Source: Candidatus Saccharibacteria bacterium UBA1235
GTDB taxonomy: Bacteria; Patescibacteriota; Saccharimonadia; Saccharimonadales; Saccharimonadaceae
DNA length: 25,897 nucleotides
Reading direction: 5' to 3'
Assembly (NCBI GenBank): GCA_002309075.1
Contig: DBWP01000008.1
Coordinates: 64,190 to 90,086 of the forward strand
Translations under genes and position numbers: made by a program
Shown here: positions 6,567 to 14,047 of the stretch, piece after piece
Numbering within the stretch: the first letter of the stretch is position 1
Layout of the letters: every line of letters starts with the position of its first letter
The notes under the pieces: generated by a model
What the model was told of the DNA's origin: nothing
The model's database searches: none
Seen by the model: the letters and a program-made list of their open reading frames with translations, nothing else

Positions 6567-7378
6567 AAGTTTATTATACCATAGTTAGACATTATCAGAG
6601 TAAGAATGAAGGCGAGAACAAGAAACGGGCCAAAATAAATGGTCCGGTTTTTGCTTTTAATGACCGTTGGAAGCATAATAAGGCAAGCTGAGAAGTTAGC
6701 TACGAATAGAGCGATGAGAGCAAGCCATGGAGTGCCGAGTGCCGCTGCAATAATGACGCCAAGAATCCAGTCGCCATCGCCGACCCATTTGCCTTTAGAG
6801 ATTAGATAAAGAATCAGATAAGTACCGCCGAGGATAAAGATGGCTCCTAACAGGTTGAGAAGTGGGGCGAAGGAGAAGTCTCCGGACGCGGAAAAGAAAC
6901 TCCATAGTTTCAGGATTACTATTATTATAGCACAGATTATCGCAAAAGTCAAGCATAAACATGGAAGCTCACCATAAAGACCGTCGTAGATGGCTAAAAA
7001 GATTAGGGTTAAAGTAAGCAAAATAGTTATCGCGAAAATTGCCCACGCCATAGCGCTAGCGCTGAAAAAAGCATATTCGGTTTGGAAAAAGCTCATAGTG
7101 ATAGCGAGCATCGCTAGGCCAGTTAAAATTTCAGAAAAGATTTCAGCGGCGCCAATTTTTTTGCCGCATTTTCGGCATTTACCTCTTTGGATTAGCCATG
7201 AAATGACTGGTAGATTTTCATACCACTTTAGCTTATGTTTACAAAATGGGCAGACTGACCGTTTTCCTAGGCCCTTCTTCCCTTCCTCTTTTAACCTTAG
7301 GCGGCGAGCCTCGCAACATAAAAAAGAGCCGAAGCAAACGCCGATAATAAACGCAAAGATATAAAACACAACCTGCAT
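6563..7378 (-). CDS. pilD: Prepilin leader peptidase PilD
   Basis: This 271-residue polytopic membrane aspartyl protease (A24 family) cleaves prepilin leaders and, in full-length members, N-methylates the new N-terminus. Both CxxC pairs of the cytoplasmic zinc loop are present (Cys43/46 in CPFC, Cys68/71 in CRKC). The catalytic Asp residues are Asp132 in AIYDGLYGELP and Asp203 in the GxGD motif (VGDGDW). The N-terminal FGSFLCCEARRL corresponds to the family GSFLNVVIYR motif, with Asn changed to Cys. Eight or so hydrophobic helices are visible. The ATG at 7378 follows a TGGTAAAAT box by 6 nt, so it is predicted leaderless. It is followed directly by a prepilin gene. Confidence 0.95.
   Translation of the reverse strand: MQVVFYIFAFIIGVCFGSFLCCEARRLRLKEEGKKGLGKRSVCPFCKHKLKWYENLPVISWLIQRGKCRKCGKKIGAAEIFSEILTGLAMLAITMSFFQTEYAFFSASAMAWAIFAITILLTLTLIFLAIYDGLYGELPCLCLTFAIICAIIIVILKLWSFFSASGDFSFAPLLNLLGAIFILGGTYLILYLISKGKWVGDGDWILGVIIAAALGTPWLALIALFVANFSACLIMLPTVIKSKNRTIYFGPFLVLAFILTLIMSNYGIINL
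6573..6581 (-). promoter_or_regulatory. Possible internal promoter before the minor pilin
   Basis: TGGTATAAT lies inside the last codons of pilD, 6 nt before the ATG at 6566. Because it coincides with codons and an ATGA overlap also exists, translational coupling alone could explain expression. Confidence 0.45.
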
Positions 7379-7384
7379 GAGCTA

Positions 7385-7393
7385 ATTTTACCA
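7385..7393 (-). promoter_or_regulatory. Extended -10 promoter of pilD, leaderless
   Basis: On minus, TGGTAAAAT is followed by 6 nt and the ATG at 7378. Confidence 0.6.
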
Positions 7394-7423
7394 TAAGTGG
7401 GTTGAATTTTCGAGGAATTAATT

Positions 7424-7429
7424 TATACT
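7424..7429 (+). promoter_or_regulatory. -10 box of the plus-strand pilin gene, leaderless
   Basis: TATACT is followed by 6 nt (a second TATACT) and the ATG at 7436. Confidence 0.6.
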
Positions 7430-7435
7430 TATACT

Positions 7436-8002
7436 ATGAGAAAGAAAAATTTAGAAGGGTTTACGCTGATTGAGGCGGTTTTGACGTTTGCGATTGGCGG
7501 GCTGATATTTTCTTTTGTTTTTCTGGCGTTGCCAGGGATTTTTGCTAGCGCAAGAGACGGTGAGAGACGAGATGACGTTTTGTTTGTGGTGAATAAATTG
7601 AAGAATTTCCAGGCAAATAATAACCGCGGAGCGCTACCGAAAGACAAAATTACACAAAATGGACTTTTAATTAGCGGTGACAGTATTAATTTTGGGCCGA
7701 CAACGGATGTGACTTGGAAGGATTTTTACGCAGGATTTTTTGATGACAGTTTTAGAGACCCATCAGGTTCGCGCTATGATTGGATGATTGTAAATTGCGA
7801 GACGAAGAATGCCGGAGAAACTTGTACCAATTCGAAATATCAGGACTTTTTAAATAGCAATTATAGCGAAGATAATCCGACGATGTTTTTCGTAATTGGC
7901 TCGAGTTGTAGCGGCGATACGGCAGTTGCGACACCAAATAACCGTATGGTTTCAGTCTCGTATAAACTGGAACGAGCCGGGTTTTATTGTGTAAATACTT
8001 AA
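7436..8002 (+). CDS. Type IV prepilin, four-cysteine type
   Basis: This 188-residue prepilin has leader MRKKNLEG, a cut before Phe9, Glu at mature position 5 (GFTLIEAV) and the hydrophobic helix. It is clearly paralogous to the minus-strand pilin at 8054-8671. Both share the helix, an FxANN/FKQNN-type segment, a W-x-x-F-Y motif, a D-P-x-G motif, and four cysteines in matching places (VNC...ETC, SSC, FYC at the end). Two disulfides are likely outside the cell. It is alone on the plus strand within a minus-strand pilus block and shares a bidirectional terminator with its paralogue. Its predicted leaderless start and weak -10 suggest lower expression than the other pilin, so a minor pilin is my inference. 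Confidence 0.88.
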   Translation: MRKKNLEGFTLIEAVLTFAIGGLIFSFVFLALPGIFASARDGERRDDVLFVVNKLKNFQANNNRGALPKDKITQNGLLISGDSINFGPTTDVTWKDFYAGFFDDSFRDPSGSRYDWMIVNCETKNAGETCTNSKYQDFLNSNYSEDNPTMFFVIGSSCSGDTAVATPNNRMVSVSYKLERAGFYCVNT

Positions 8003-8012
8003 AAAGCCTAAT

Positions 8013-8043
8013 AAAAAATACTCGCTTTCCGCGAGTATTTTTT
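8013..8043. terminator. Bidirectional rho-independent terminator between two pilin genes
   Basis: A 13-bp perfect stem, A6-TACTCGC with GCGAGTA-T6, around loop TTTCC. It is symmetric, with an A tract at one end and a T tract at the other, so it can end transcription from both convergent pilin genes. Confidence 0.92.
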
Positions 8044-8053
8044 CTAAGCTAGA

Positions 8054-8671
8054 TTAGTTAGCTATACATAGAACACCACCACTCTGCTTCTTGTAGACGA
8101 GAGCGATGTTGCGGGCGCCGGATGCAGCAACGGCGGCTTCACCGTTACACCTTGCGCCAAGAACGACTAGGATGTTGTGGCCTTGATCCTCGAATGTGGT
8201 TTCGTATCTTTGTGCGCGAGATTGGCAATCTTCACCTTCCGATACACCAGTTTGCGGCTTAGCGTTAGTACCGTTAGCGCCACAATATACAACCTCTAGG
8301 TTATATGCGTTACCATCTGGATCTTCAAAAATGTCGCCATTAGCTAAGAGATAGTTCTTATAGAAGTATGCCCATGAGCCCCTCTTAGAAGCGTTGCTGT
8401 CTTGGTCGATTCCTGAACCCTCAACCGTAACTAAAGTGCTGTTATCATTTTTTGCGGTTGCACCAGGGATGCCATTAGTGTTGTTTTGTTTGAATTGTGT
8501 AATTTGCGTTGAAAGACGCGAAATATCGTTTTGTCGCCTTGTGTCGTTTTGTGACCGTTGAAGAGCTGGGAACGCAACGAAGACCATCAGGAAGATGAGA
8601 CCGGCGATTGCGAGCACGAGCACGACTTCAATGATCGTGAAACCCTTATTAATTTTGATATTTTTGGCCAT
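8054..8671 (-). CDS. Type IV prepilin, probable major pilin
   Basis: This 205-residue prepilin has leader MAKNIKINKG, a cut before Phe11, Glu at mature position 5 (GFTIIEVVLVLAIAG) and a hydrophobic helix. The soluble domain has four cysteines in the same places as its plus-strand paralogue. It is the last gene of the pilM-to-pilC block but has its own promoter with good -35 and -10 boxes and a Shine-Dalgarno site (AAAGGA), and it ends at a strong terminator. High independent expression is expected of the major subunit, so I call it the likely major pilin. The ATG at 8671 is chosen over an in-frame TTG one codon upstream because the ATG is better spaced from AAAGGA. Confidence 0.9.
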   Translation of the reverse strand: MAKNIKINKGFTIIEVVLVLAIAGLIFLMVFVAFPALQRSQNDTRRQNDISRLSTQITQFKQNNTNGIPGATAKNDNSTLVTVEGSGIDQDSNASKRGSWAYFYKNYLLANGDIFEDPDGNAYNLEVVYCGANGTNAKPQTGVSEGEDCQSRAQRYETTFEDQGHNILVVLGARCNGEAAVAASGARNIALVYKKQSGGVLCIAN

Positions 8672-8699
8672 CAATAATCCTTTCTTTATGCTTATTTTA

Positions 8700-8728
8700 A
8701 TAATAGCGTAAGTTCTTTAAAAATGCAA
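8700..8728 (-). promoter_or_regulatory. Promoter of the probable major pilin
   Basis: On minus, TTGCAT (8728 to 8723), a 17-nt spacer, TATTAT (8705 to 8700). The leader to the ATG at 8671 carries AAAGGA, in contrast to the leaderless pilus genes around it. Confidence 0.75.
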
Positions 8729-8738
8729 CTATTTTTTG

Positions 8739-9950
8739 CTAGGCGGTGACGGAATTTACTAGAGAGTAAATTGGGAGAAGCGTACCGCCAACAACGATGC
8801 CAATTAAGCCGGCCATAATGACCATAAGAATCGGTTCAATCATAGTAGAAATATTACTAATTTGCTCATCAAGTTCGTTCTCATAAACCTGAGCAGCTTT
8901 GCCGAGCATTTCGTCAATCTTACCGGATTGCTCACCAATACCAGCCATTTGCGGGATTAAAGGAAGCATATAATTAAGATCCGAGAGGGCTTCGGAAAGC
9001 GGTTTACCAGCCTTAATAACTTCGATTGCCTTACTGTATTCTTTTTCAACTACAGTATTAGATACGGCGTTAATAGCGATTGTGACCGATTCAAGCATCG
9101 GCACACCAGTCGCAAGAAGCATTTCGGCTGTGCGCGCAAAACGTGAAACATAAAGCTTTTTAAAGAGACCGCCAAAAATCGGAACGTGAAGCTTAAAGTT
9201 ATCAGCAACTTCGCGTCCAGCTGAAGTTTTTTTAACAAATCGCCAGATGCCCCAAACAGTGCCACCAACAATAAATAAAATAAGCCACCAAAATTGACCG
9301 AAGAATTCTGTGATACCTACGAGGCCTTTTGTCAAAGCTGGAAGCTCTTGTTTCATATCAATATAAAGGTCGCGAACTTGCGGAACGACGGCAATCAACA
9401 TGAAAGCGAGCACCGCAATAATAACTACAAGAATGATTGCTGGATATACGAGGGCGCCACGAATTCTGCTCATCATGGTGGCATCTTTTTCTTCTTGTTC
9501 GGCAAGGCGTTTCAAAGCAAGATCAAGAGTACCAGAAGCTTCGCCGGCCTGGATTAAAGAAACATAGACATTATTAAAAATCTCTGGGTGAGCGGAAAAA
9601 GCCTCATAAAGGCTCTTCCCCGATTCGACGGATGTAATAATTTCTTCGATGATGCCGCGCATACCTTTCGACTCGGTTTGGCCAGCAACCGTACGGAGCG
9701 AAGCGGATAAAGGCAGTCCAGCACCAATAAGCGTGGCGAGCTGCCGCGTGAACATGATGCGGTCTTTAGCTGTGACGCGCTGAGAAGCTTTGCCAAAAAT
9801 ACTATCCGTGCCCTCTTCGATGACGGATTCTGGAATATAACCTTGGTCAATCAAAAGTCGTCCGGCGATTTGTTCGGTTTCAGCCTGGATGCTACCTTTA
9901 ACAGTTTTTCCTGTGGTTTTGTCTTTGGCTTTATATTTAAAACGTTTCAT
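8739..9950 (-). CDS. pilC: Type IV pilus inner-membrane platform protein PilC
   Basis: The 403-residue protein has the two repeated T2SF/PilC domains, the first starting near FTRQLATLIGAGLPL and the second near FARTAEMLLATGVPM, with three membrane helices. The N-terminal MKRFKYKAKDKTTGKTVKG is the usual start of PilC/GspF. It is the platform to which PilB and PilT deliver torque for pilin insertion and removal. Its ATG overlaps the pilT stop by one base (TAATG) and is preceded by GAGGGG at close spacing, so it is translationally coupled to pilT. Confidence 0.96.
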   Translation of the reverse strand: MKRFKYKAKDKTTGKTVKGSIQAETEQIAGRLLIDQGYIPESVIEEGTDSIFGKASQRVTAKDRIMFTRQLATLIGAGLPLSASLRTVAGQTESKGMRGIIEEIITSVESGKSLYEAFSAHPEIFNNVYVSLIQAGEASGTLDLALKRLAEQEEKDATMMSRIRGALVYPAIILVVIIAVLAFMLIAVVPQVRDLYIDMKQELPALTKGLVGITEFFGQFWWLILFIVGGTVWGIWRFVKKTSAGREVADNFKLHVPIFGGLFKKLYVSRFARTAEMLLATGVPMLESVTIAINAVSNTVVEKEYSKAIEVIKAGKPLSEALSDLNYMLPLIPQMAGIGEQSGKIDEMLGKAAQVYENELDEQISNISTMIEPILMVIMAGLIGIVVGGTLLPIYSLVNSVTA

Positions 9951-11026
9951 TATCCCCTCGCCAAACGATCTAGTTCGTTAATATCGACCGCGTATTCACG
10001 AGCGGACTCATAAGAAATCGTGCCAGATTGAACAAGTTTGGCTAGCGTTCGGTCCATAGTCTGCATTCCTTGGTCGGCGCCAGTTTGGATAGCGGTATCA
10101 ATTTGGAAAGTTTTACCATCACGAATAAGTGAACGAATAGCGGAATTCGCGACCATGATTTCAGCAACACAGACACGGCCGCCAGCAAGAGCTGGGACGA
10201 GACGCTGAGAACAAATTGCCATTAAGATATTAGAAAGCTGCGAACGGATTTGGGGTTGTTGATGTGGCGGGAAAACGTCGATCATGCGATCGATAGATTG
10301 TGCGGCGGAGTTCGTGTGAAGCGTTGCGAATACTAAGTGACCAGTTTCGGCAATCGTGATTGCAGCTTGGATAGTCTCGAGATCGCGCATCTCACCGATT
10401 AAAACAACATCTGGGTCTTCACGAAGTGCAGATTTTAAAGCTGCCGAAAAACTAAACGTATCATAATGAACCTCGCGTTGGACTACAACTGATCGTTTTG
10501 ACTTATGAGTAAATTCAATCGGATCTTCAATTGAAATAATATGGCGAGATTTTTCGGTGTTAATTTTATCAATTAGACCTGCAAGAGTTGTAGACTTACC
10601 AGAACCGGTCGGACCGGTTACAAGAACTAATCCGCGTGGAAATTCTGCAAAAGATTCTACAATCGGCGGAAGACCAAGTGTATCTAGCGACGGAATTTGA
10701 TTTGGAATAAGACGAAGCGCGGCCGCCATTTTACCACGTTCATGAAAAGCGTTTACGCGAAAACGAGCAAGTTCCCCAAACGCAAATGAATAATCGAACT
10801 CTTTATCTTTCAAGAAAATTTTTTGCTGGTTCTCGTCCATGGTGGCAAAAATCAAATCTCGCAACATTTCTTCATTTAAAGCCGGGGTGTCTGGAATAGG
10901 AACCAGCGCGCCATCAACACGAAGAATCGGCGGAAGGCCGTATTGGATGTGGATGTCTGAAGCCTTACGACGTACACATTCCTCAAGCAATGTTTCGATT
11001 TTAATTTTTTGTCCACTCGTTTCCAT
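9950..11026 (-). CDS. pilT: Pilus retraction ATPase PilT
   Basis: This 358-residue secretion ATPase has the PilT features: ASDIHI near the N-terminus, Walker A GPTGSGKS (138-145), Asp box, Walker B-like VVLIGEMRD, His box GHLVFATLHT and the PilT-specific AIRSLIRDGK motif near the C-terminus, which is needed for retraction. Length fits PilT and it lacks the N-terminal domain of PilB. It sits between pilB and pilC, and a separate -10 box in the 21-nt pilB-pilT gap predicts a leaderless pilT-pilC transcript. It would drive pilus retraction, twitching and DNA uptake. Confidence 0.96.
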   Translation of the reverse strand: METSGQKIKIETLLEECVRRKASDIHIQYGLPPILRVDGALVPIPDTPALNEEMLRDLIFATMDENQQKIFLKDKEFDYSFAFGELARFRVNAFHERGKMAAALRLIPNQIPSLDTLGLPPIVESFAEFPRGLVLVTGPTGSGKSTTLAGLIDKINTEKSRHIISIEDPIEFTHKSKRSVVVQREVHYDTFSFSAALKSALREDPDVVLIGEMRDLETIQAAITIAETGHLVFATLHTNSAAQSIDRMIDVFPPHQQPQIRSQLSNILMAICSQRLVPALAGGRVCVAEIMVANSAIRSLIRDGKTFQIDTAIQTGADQGMQTMDRTLAKLVQSGTISYESAREYAVDINELDRLARG

Positions 11027-11032
11027 ATTAAT

Positions 11033-11041
11033 ATTATACCA
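11033..11041 (-). promoter_or_regulatory. Extended -10 promoter of pilT-pilC, leaderless
   Basis: On minus, TGGTATAAT is followed by 6 nt and the ATG at 11026, within the short gap after pilB. Confidence 0.7.
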
Positions 11042-11047
11042 TAACCT

Positions 11048-12811
11048 TTATGTTAGATCGCTTGCAACGCGGTTAACTTCCTCCATCGACGTAATGCCCG
11101 ATAGAACTTTAAGCATACCATCCTGGCGCATAGTAACAGTTCCTTTAGAGCGCGCAAGGCGCATAATTTCAGCGGAAGTAGAATGCGAGATAATGAGTTT
11201 TTGAATATCTTCGTCAACTACGATAGTTTCATAAAGACCGGCCCGGCCTTTATAACCGCCTGGAGTTTCTTTAGTCACCATACCTTTTGCGAGCATATAT
11301 TTATCGTCATTTTTGACCGGAAGTCCAGGATAGCCAAGATCTTCACTGATCGAAGCAACTTCAGACTCGTCTTTTGGCAATAAATCGCCGACAATAGAAT
11401 TAATTGCCGCGGTTTCCATTTCAGAAGATTTATAAAGTTCGCGTTTTTCAGTAATACGACGAACAAGCCGCTGGCCAATGACAACGTTTAAGGTCGAAGC
11501 GAGAAGAAATGGTTCGATGCCCATATCGAGAAGACGTGGCAGAATACCAGCAGCAGAGTTTGTGTGGAGAGTACTAAACACAAGGTGACCTGTAAGTGCG
11601 GCCTGGACTGCAAGCGAAGCGGTTTCTGAGTCACGAATCTCACCAACCATCACCGCATCAGGGTCCTGACGAAGAATAGAGCGAAGGCCGGATGCAAAAG
11701 TTAAACCAACATCCGTATTAACCTGAATTTGATTAATGCCGTCCATTTTATACTCGACCGGATCTTCCAGAGTCACAATATTAATTTCTTCAGATTTAAT
11801 TTGTTGAATCAGGGCATAAAGCGTTGTGGACTTACCAGAGCCAGTTGGACCAGAAGTTAAAATCATGCCATTTGGTTGTTTAATTCCCTGCAGAACATCA
11901 CGAAGCGCGTGGCCTGTCATACCCATTTTCGCGATGTCCATACTTGTTCCAGTTTTATCAAGAAGACGGATAACGACTTGTTCACCCCATGTAACTGGCG
12001 AAATCGAAATACGAAGGTCGATTTCTTTATTATCGACTAAGACAGTAAACTGGCCGTCTTGTGGGATGCGGTGTTCATCAATTTTAAGATTTGAAAGAAT
12101 TTTAATACGAGAAACGAGCGCTGGGGCAACGGTTTTTGGGAGGTCCATAATTTTTCTAAGGACACCATCGATACGGCAACGAATAATGAGCGAATCTTCT
12201 AAAGGTTCAATATGAATATCCGAAGCTTTGGTTTTTGCGGCATAACTTAAAATCGTGGTTAAAGCTTTCGAGATCGGAGAGTCCTGAACAATAGTTTTAA
12301 CATTGCTTTCAGCTTTTTCGGCAATCTCGGTGTTAGTTTCTTTAACCGCTTCTTTAACGCTCGAAAAATCACCATGGTTCTTTTCGATCATTTCGCGAAT
12401 ACCGCGTTCAGAAGACATCCAAACACGAATCGGACGGTTAATCAAATTAGAAATATAATCTGTGACCTGGACGTTTGTAACGTCGGCCATCGCGACGTTC
12501 AAAAGCCCATTTTTCTCACCAAGCGGGATCGCAAGAGCGCGTTTTTGCGCATCATAAGGAATAATGGAAAGAATATCTTGATCAATCGTGATATTTCTTA
12601 ACTCAACATAAGGAACGCCGATAATGGCCGCGGTAGCATGTGCCACCATGTCGTCATTAATAACGCCGCGATTTTTAAGTTCGGTTACGATTGATTTGCC
12701 GTTAGCATCAACTTCGCCCTTAATTTTTTGGACTAAGTTAATATCCGCGAGACCTTCCCCCATAAGTAAGGAGACGATTTTTTCTTCAGCAGCTTTAGTC
12801 AGTAGCGCCAT
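11048..12811 (-). CDS. pilB: Pilus extension ATPase PilB
   Basis: The 587-residue protein has an N-terminal GspE/MshE-type domain (about 1-145, with GVPYVEL and the YDAQKRALAIPL segment), a linker and the ATPase core. Motifs are ASDIHIEPLED (196-206), Walker A GPTGSGKST (321-329), LEDPVEY, Walker B VMVGEIRD and His box GHLVFSTLHT. The family usually has a tetracysteine zinc motif between the VRRI segment and GYKGR; here that region is present (about residues 450-530) but has no cysteine, and the only Cys of the protein is at 212. It powers pilus assembly. The start overlaps orf102 by 17 nt and GAGG lies upstream of the ATG, so it is part of the pilM operon. Confidence 0.95.
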   Translation of the reverse strand: MALLTKAAEEKIVSLLMGEGLADINLVQKIKGEVDANGKSIVTELKNRGVINDDMVAHATAAIIGVPYVELRNITIDQDILSIIPYDAQKRALAIPLGEKNGLLNVAMADVTNVQVTDYISNLINRPIRVWMSSERGIREMIEKNHGDFSSVKEAVKETNTEIAEKAESNVKTIVQDSPISKALTTILSYAAKTKASDIHIEPLEDSLIIRCRIDGVLRKIMDLPKTVAPALVSRIKILSNLKIDEHRIPQDGQFTVLVDNKEIDLRISISPVTWGEQVVIRLLDKTGTSMDIAKMGMTGHALRDVLQGIKQPNGMILTSGPTGSGKSTTLYALIQQIKSEEINIVTLEDPVEYKMDGINQIQVNTDVGLTFASGLRSILRQDPDAVMVGEIRDSETASLAVQAALTGHLVFSTLHTNSAAGILPRLLDMGIEPFLLASTLNVVIGQRLVRRITEKRELYKSSEMETAAINSIVGDLLPKDESEVASISEDLGYPGLPVKNDDKYMLAKGMVTKETPGGYKGRAGLYETIVVDEDIQKLIISHSTSAEIMRLARSKGTVTMRQDGMLKVLSGITSMEEVNRVASDLT

Positions 12812-13103
12812 TGTTATTTTCCTCAGGAATAATTTCTTCAGACTCTAAAATATTATCGTCAATGCATTCGCCGTTTTCATCATAAGCTTCGCAGCCAGTG
12901 CCAACATAAACTTCGACTGTTGGGTTGATTGCGCGATAATTAAAAACTTCGATGTCCGGTTCGGCCAAAGAAGCACTGCTGTCAATATTAACATTTTTGA
13001 TATTAAAACTTCCGATTTCAGGCAAAATCATATTACAAGCAACAAAAGCAATAATAATCCCGACAATAAAGGTAGCTATTGATGTGAATAAGTCTGCTTT
13101 CAT
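12795..13103 (-). CDS. Small membrane protein between pilO and pilB
   Basis: This 102-residue protein is not recognised by sequence. It has one N-terminal membrane helix (about residues 6-28), a short extracellular region with two cysteines (GTGCEAYDENGEC) that could form a disulfide loop, and a very acidic, Asn-rich tail. Its ATG overlaps the pilO stop (ATGA) and its end overlaps pilB by 17 nt, so it is firmly inside the operon. Position and topology suggest an alignment-complex subunit that stands in for PilP, which follows PilO in diderm bacteria, or a partner of PilB at the membrane. Both are inference from context. Confidence 0.7.
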   Translation of the reverse strand: MKADLFTSIATFIVGIIIAFVACNMILPEIGSFNIKNVNIDSSASLAEPDIEVFNYRAINPTVEVYVGTGCEAYDENGECIDDNILESEEIIPEENNNGATD

Positions 13104-14047
13104 TTGCTTGCTCCTTTATCTTTAGTATTTGCGTTTGTACTGACTCCAGGCTTCAATGTCTTTGTTCCCTCGGTTACGGTGGCCGGAGTAGTATAGTAGG
13201 CCGTAAATTCCGCGTTCAAGGTTAGGCTAGAGTCGTATTCGATAGATGCGCGCTTAATATTAAATTCGCGGATGGAGCGTTCAATATTATATAGAACCGT
13301 CATTGTTGTCGTAGCATCAGCATCAACTGAAAGTTGGAACGGAATAGTATATAAATTACTACCGAAATTAGCAGGCTCATAAGAACCAGTTGGGCTTAGG
13401 CCTTCTGGATCCCAGTTGGAAATAATGAATACACGGTTCAAACTAGAAAGTAAAGCCTCTTCGTTGCGATAAGAAGGAAGGGCGTCTGGAATAATACGAA
13501 GAGCGGAGCAAATTTGGATTAGCTCGGTTGCGGCGGTGATTTTTTGCGTGTCTTCGCTTTCTGCAGCTTCGTTATAAAAATCGTTTAGTTCGGAATAAGT
13601 GAAGTTTTTACCAGTCGAAGAGTTTACACAATAAGACAAATCTTCTTTCGGAACGGAATTTAATGCAACATTTGCAGCCATATTTTGAAGGATGTTGGAA
13701 CGGAGCGTACCCGGGACTGACGCTACGTCGATATCGTTCGGACGACAACGTTTTAATTCTTCGTCGGTATAGATACTGCCTTTTGGTTTGGCACAAATAC
13801 CAACATTTTTAATCGTGTCGGACAAAGTAACGATAGTTTGTTCTTCTTCTGCAATAACCGAAGCGTTGAAAGAAATTTGATTAACAAAACGGATAACTAG
13901 GGCGATTGCTACGCCAAGAAAAACGCTGGCGCAAAAAACAGCAAGAAGTGTATATTGTTGGGCTTCGGAAATTTTAGCGGTTTTAGAAACAGCCTTAGAA
14001 TCGCTTTTCTTTAAGCCTAAATTAAGTTTCACACCTTTTAATGCCAT
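13100..14047 (-). CDS. pilO: PilO-like alignment protein
   Basis: The 315-residue protein has a cytoplasmic Lys/Ser-rich N-terminus, one membrane helix (about 30-53), a region rich in four cysteines (ICAKPKG, RCRPND, YCVNS, ICSALR) and a C-terminal beta-alpha domain ending in LYNIERSIREFNIKRASIEY, as in the PilO fold where this helix and strand mediate dimerisation. Sequence similarity alone is modest; the call relies on this pattern plus its place directly after PilN (TAATG overlap, AAGGAGG Shine-Dalgarno). It would pair with PilN around the pilus machine. The cysteines are unusual for PilO and may form disulfides outside the membrane. Confidence 0.75.
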   Translation of the reverse strand: MALKGVKLNLGLKKSDSKAVSKTAKISEAQQYTLLAVFCASVFLGVAIALVIRFVNQISFNASVIAEEEQTIVTLSDTIKNVGICAKPKGSIYTDEELKRCRPNDIDVASVPGTLRSNILQNMAANVALNSVPKEDLSYCVNSSTGKNFTYSELNDFYNEAAESEDTQKITAATELIQICSALRIIPDALPSYRNEEALLSSLNRVFIISNWDPEGLSPTGSYEPANFGSNLYTIPFQLSVDADATTTMTVLYNIERSIREFNIKRASIEYDSSLTLNAEFTAYYTTPATVTEGTKTLKPGVSTNANTKDKGASK

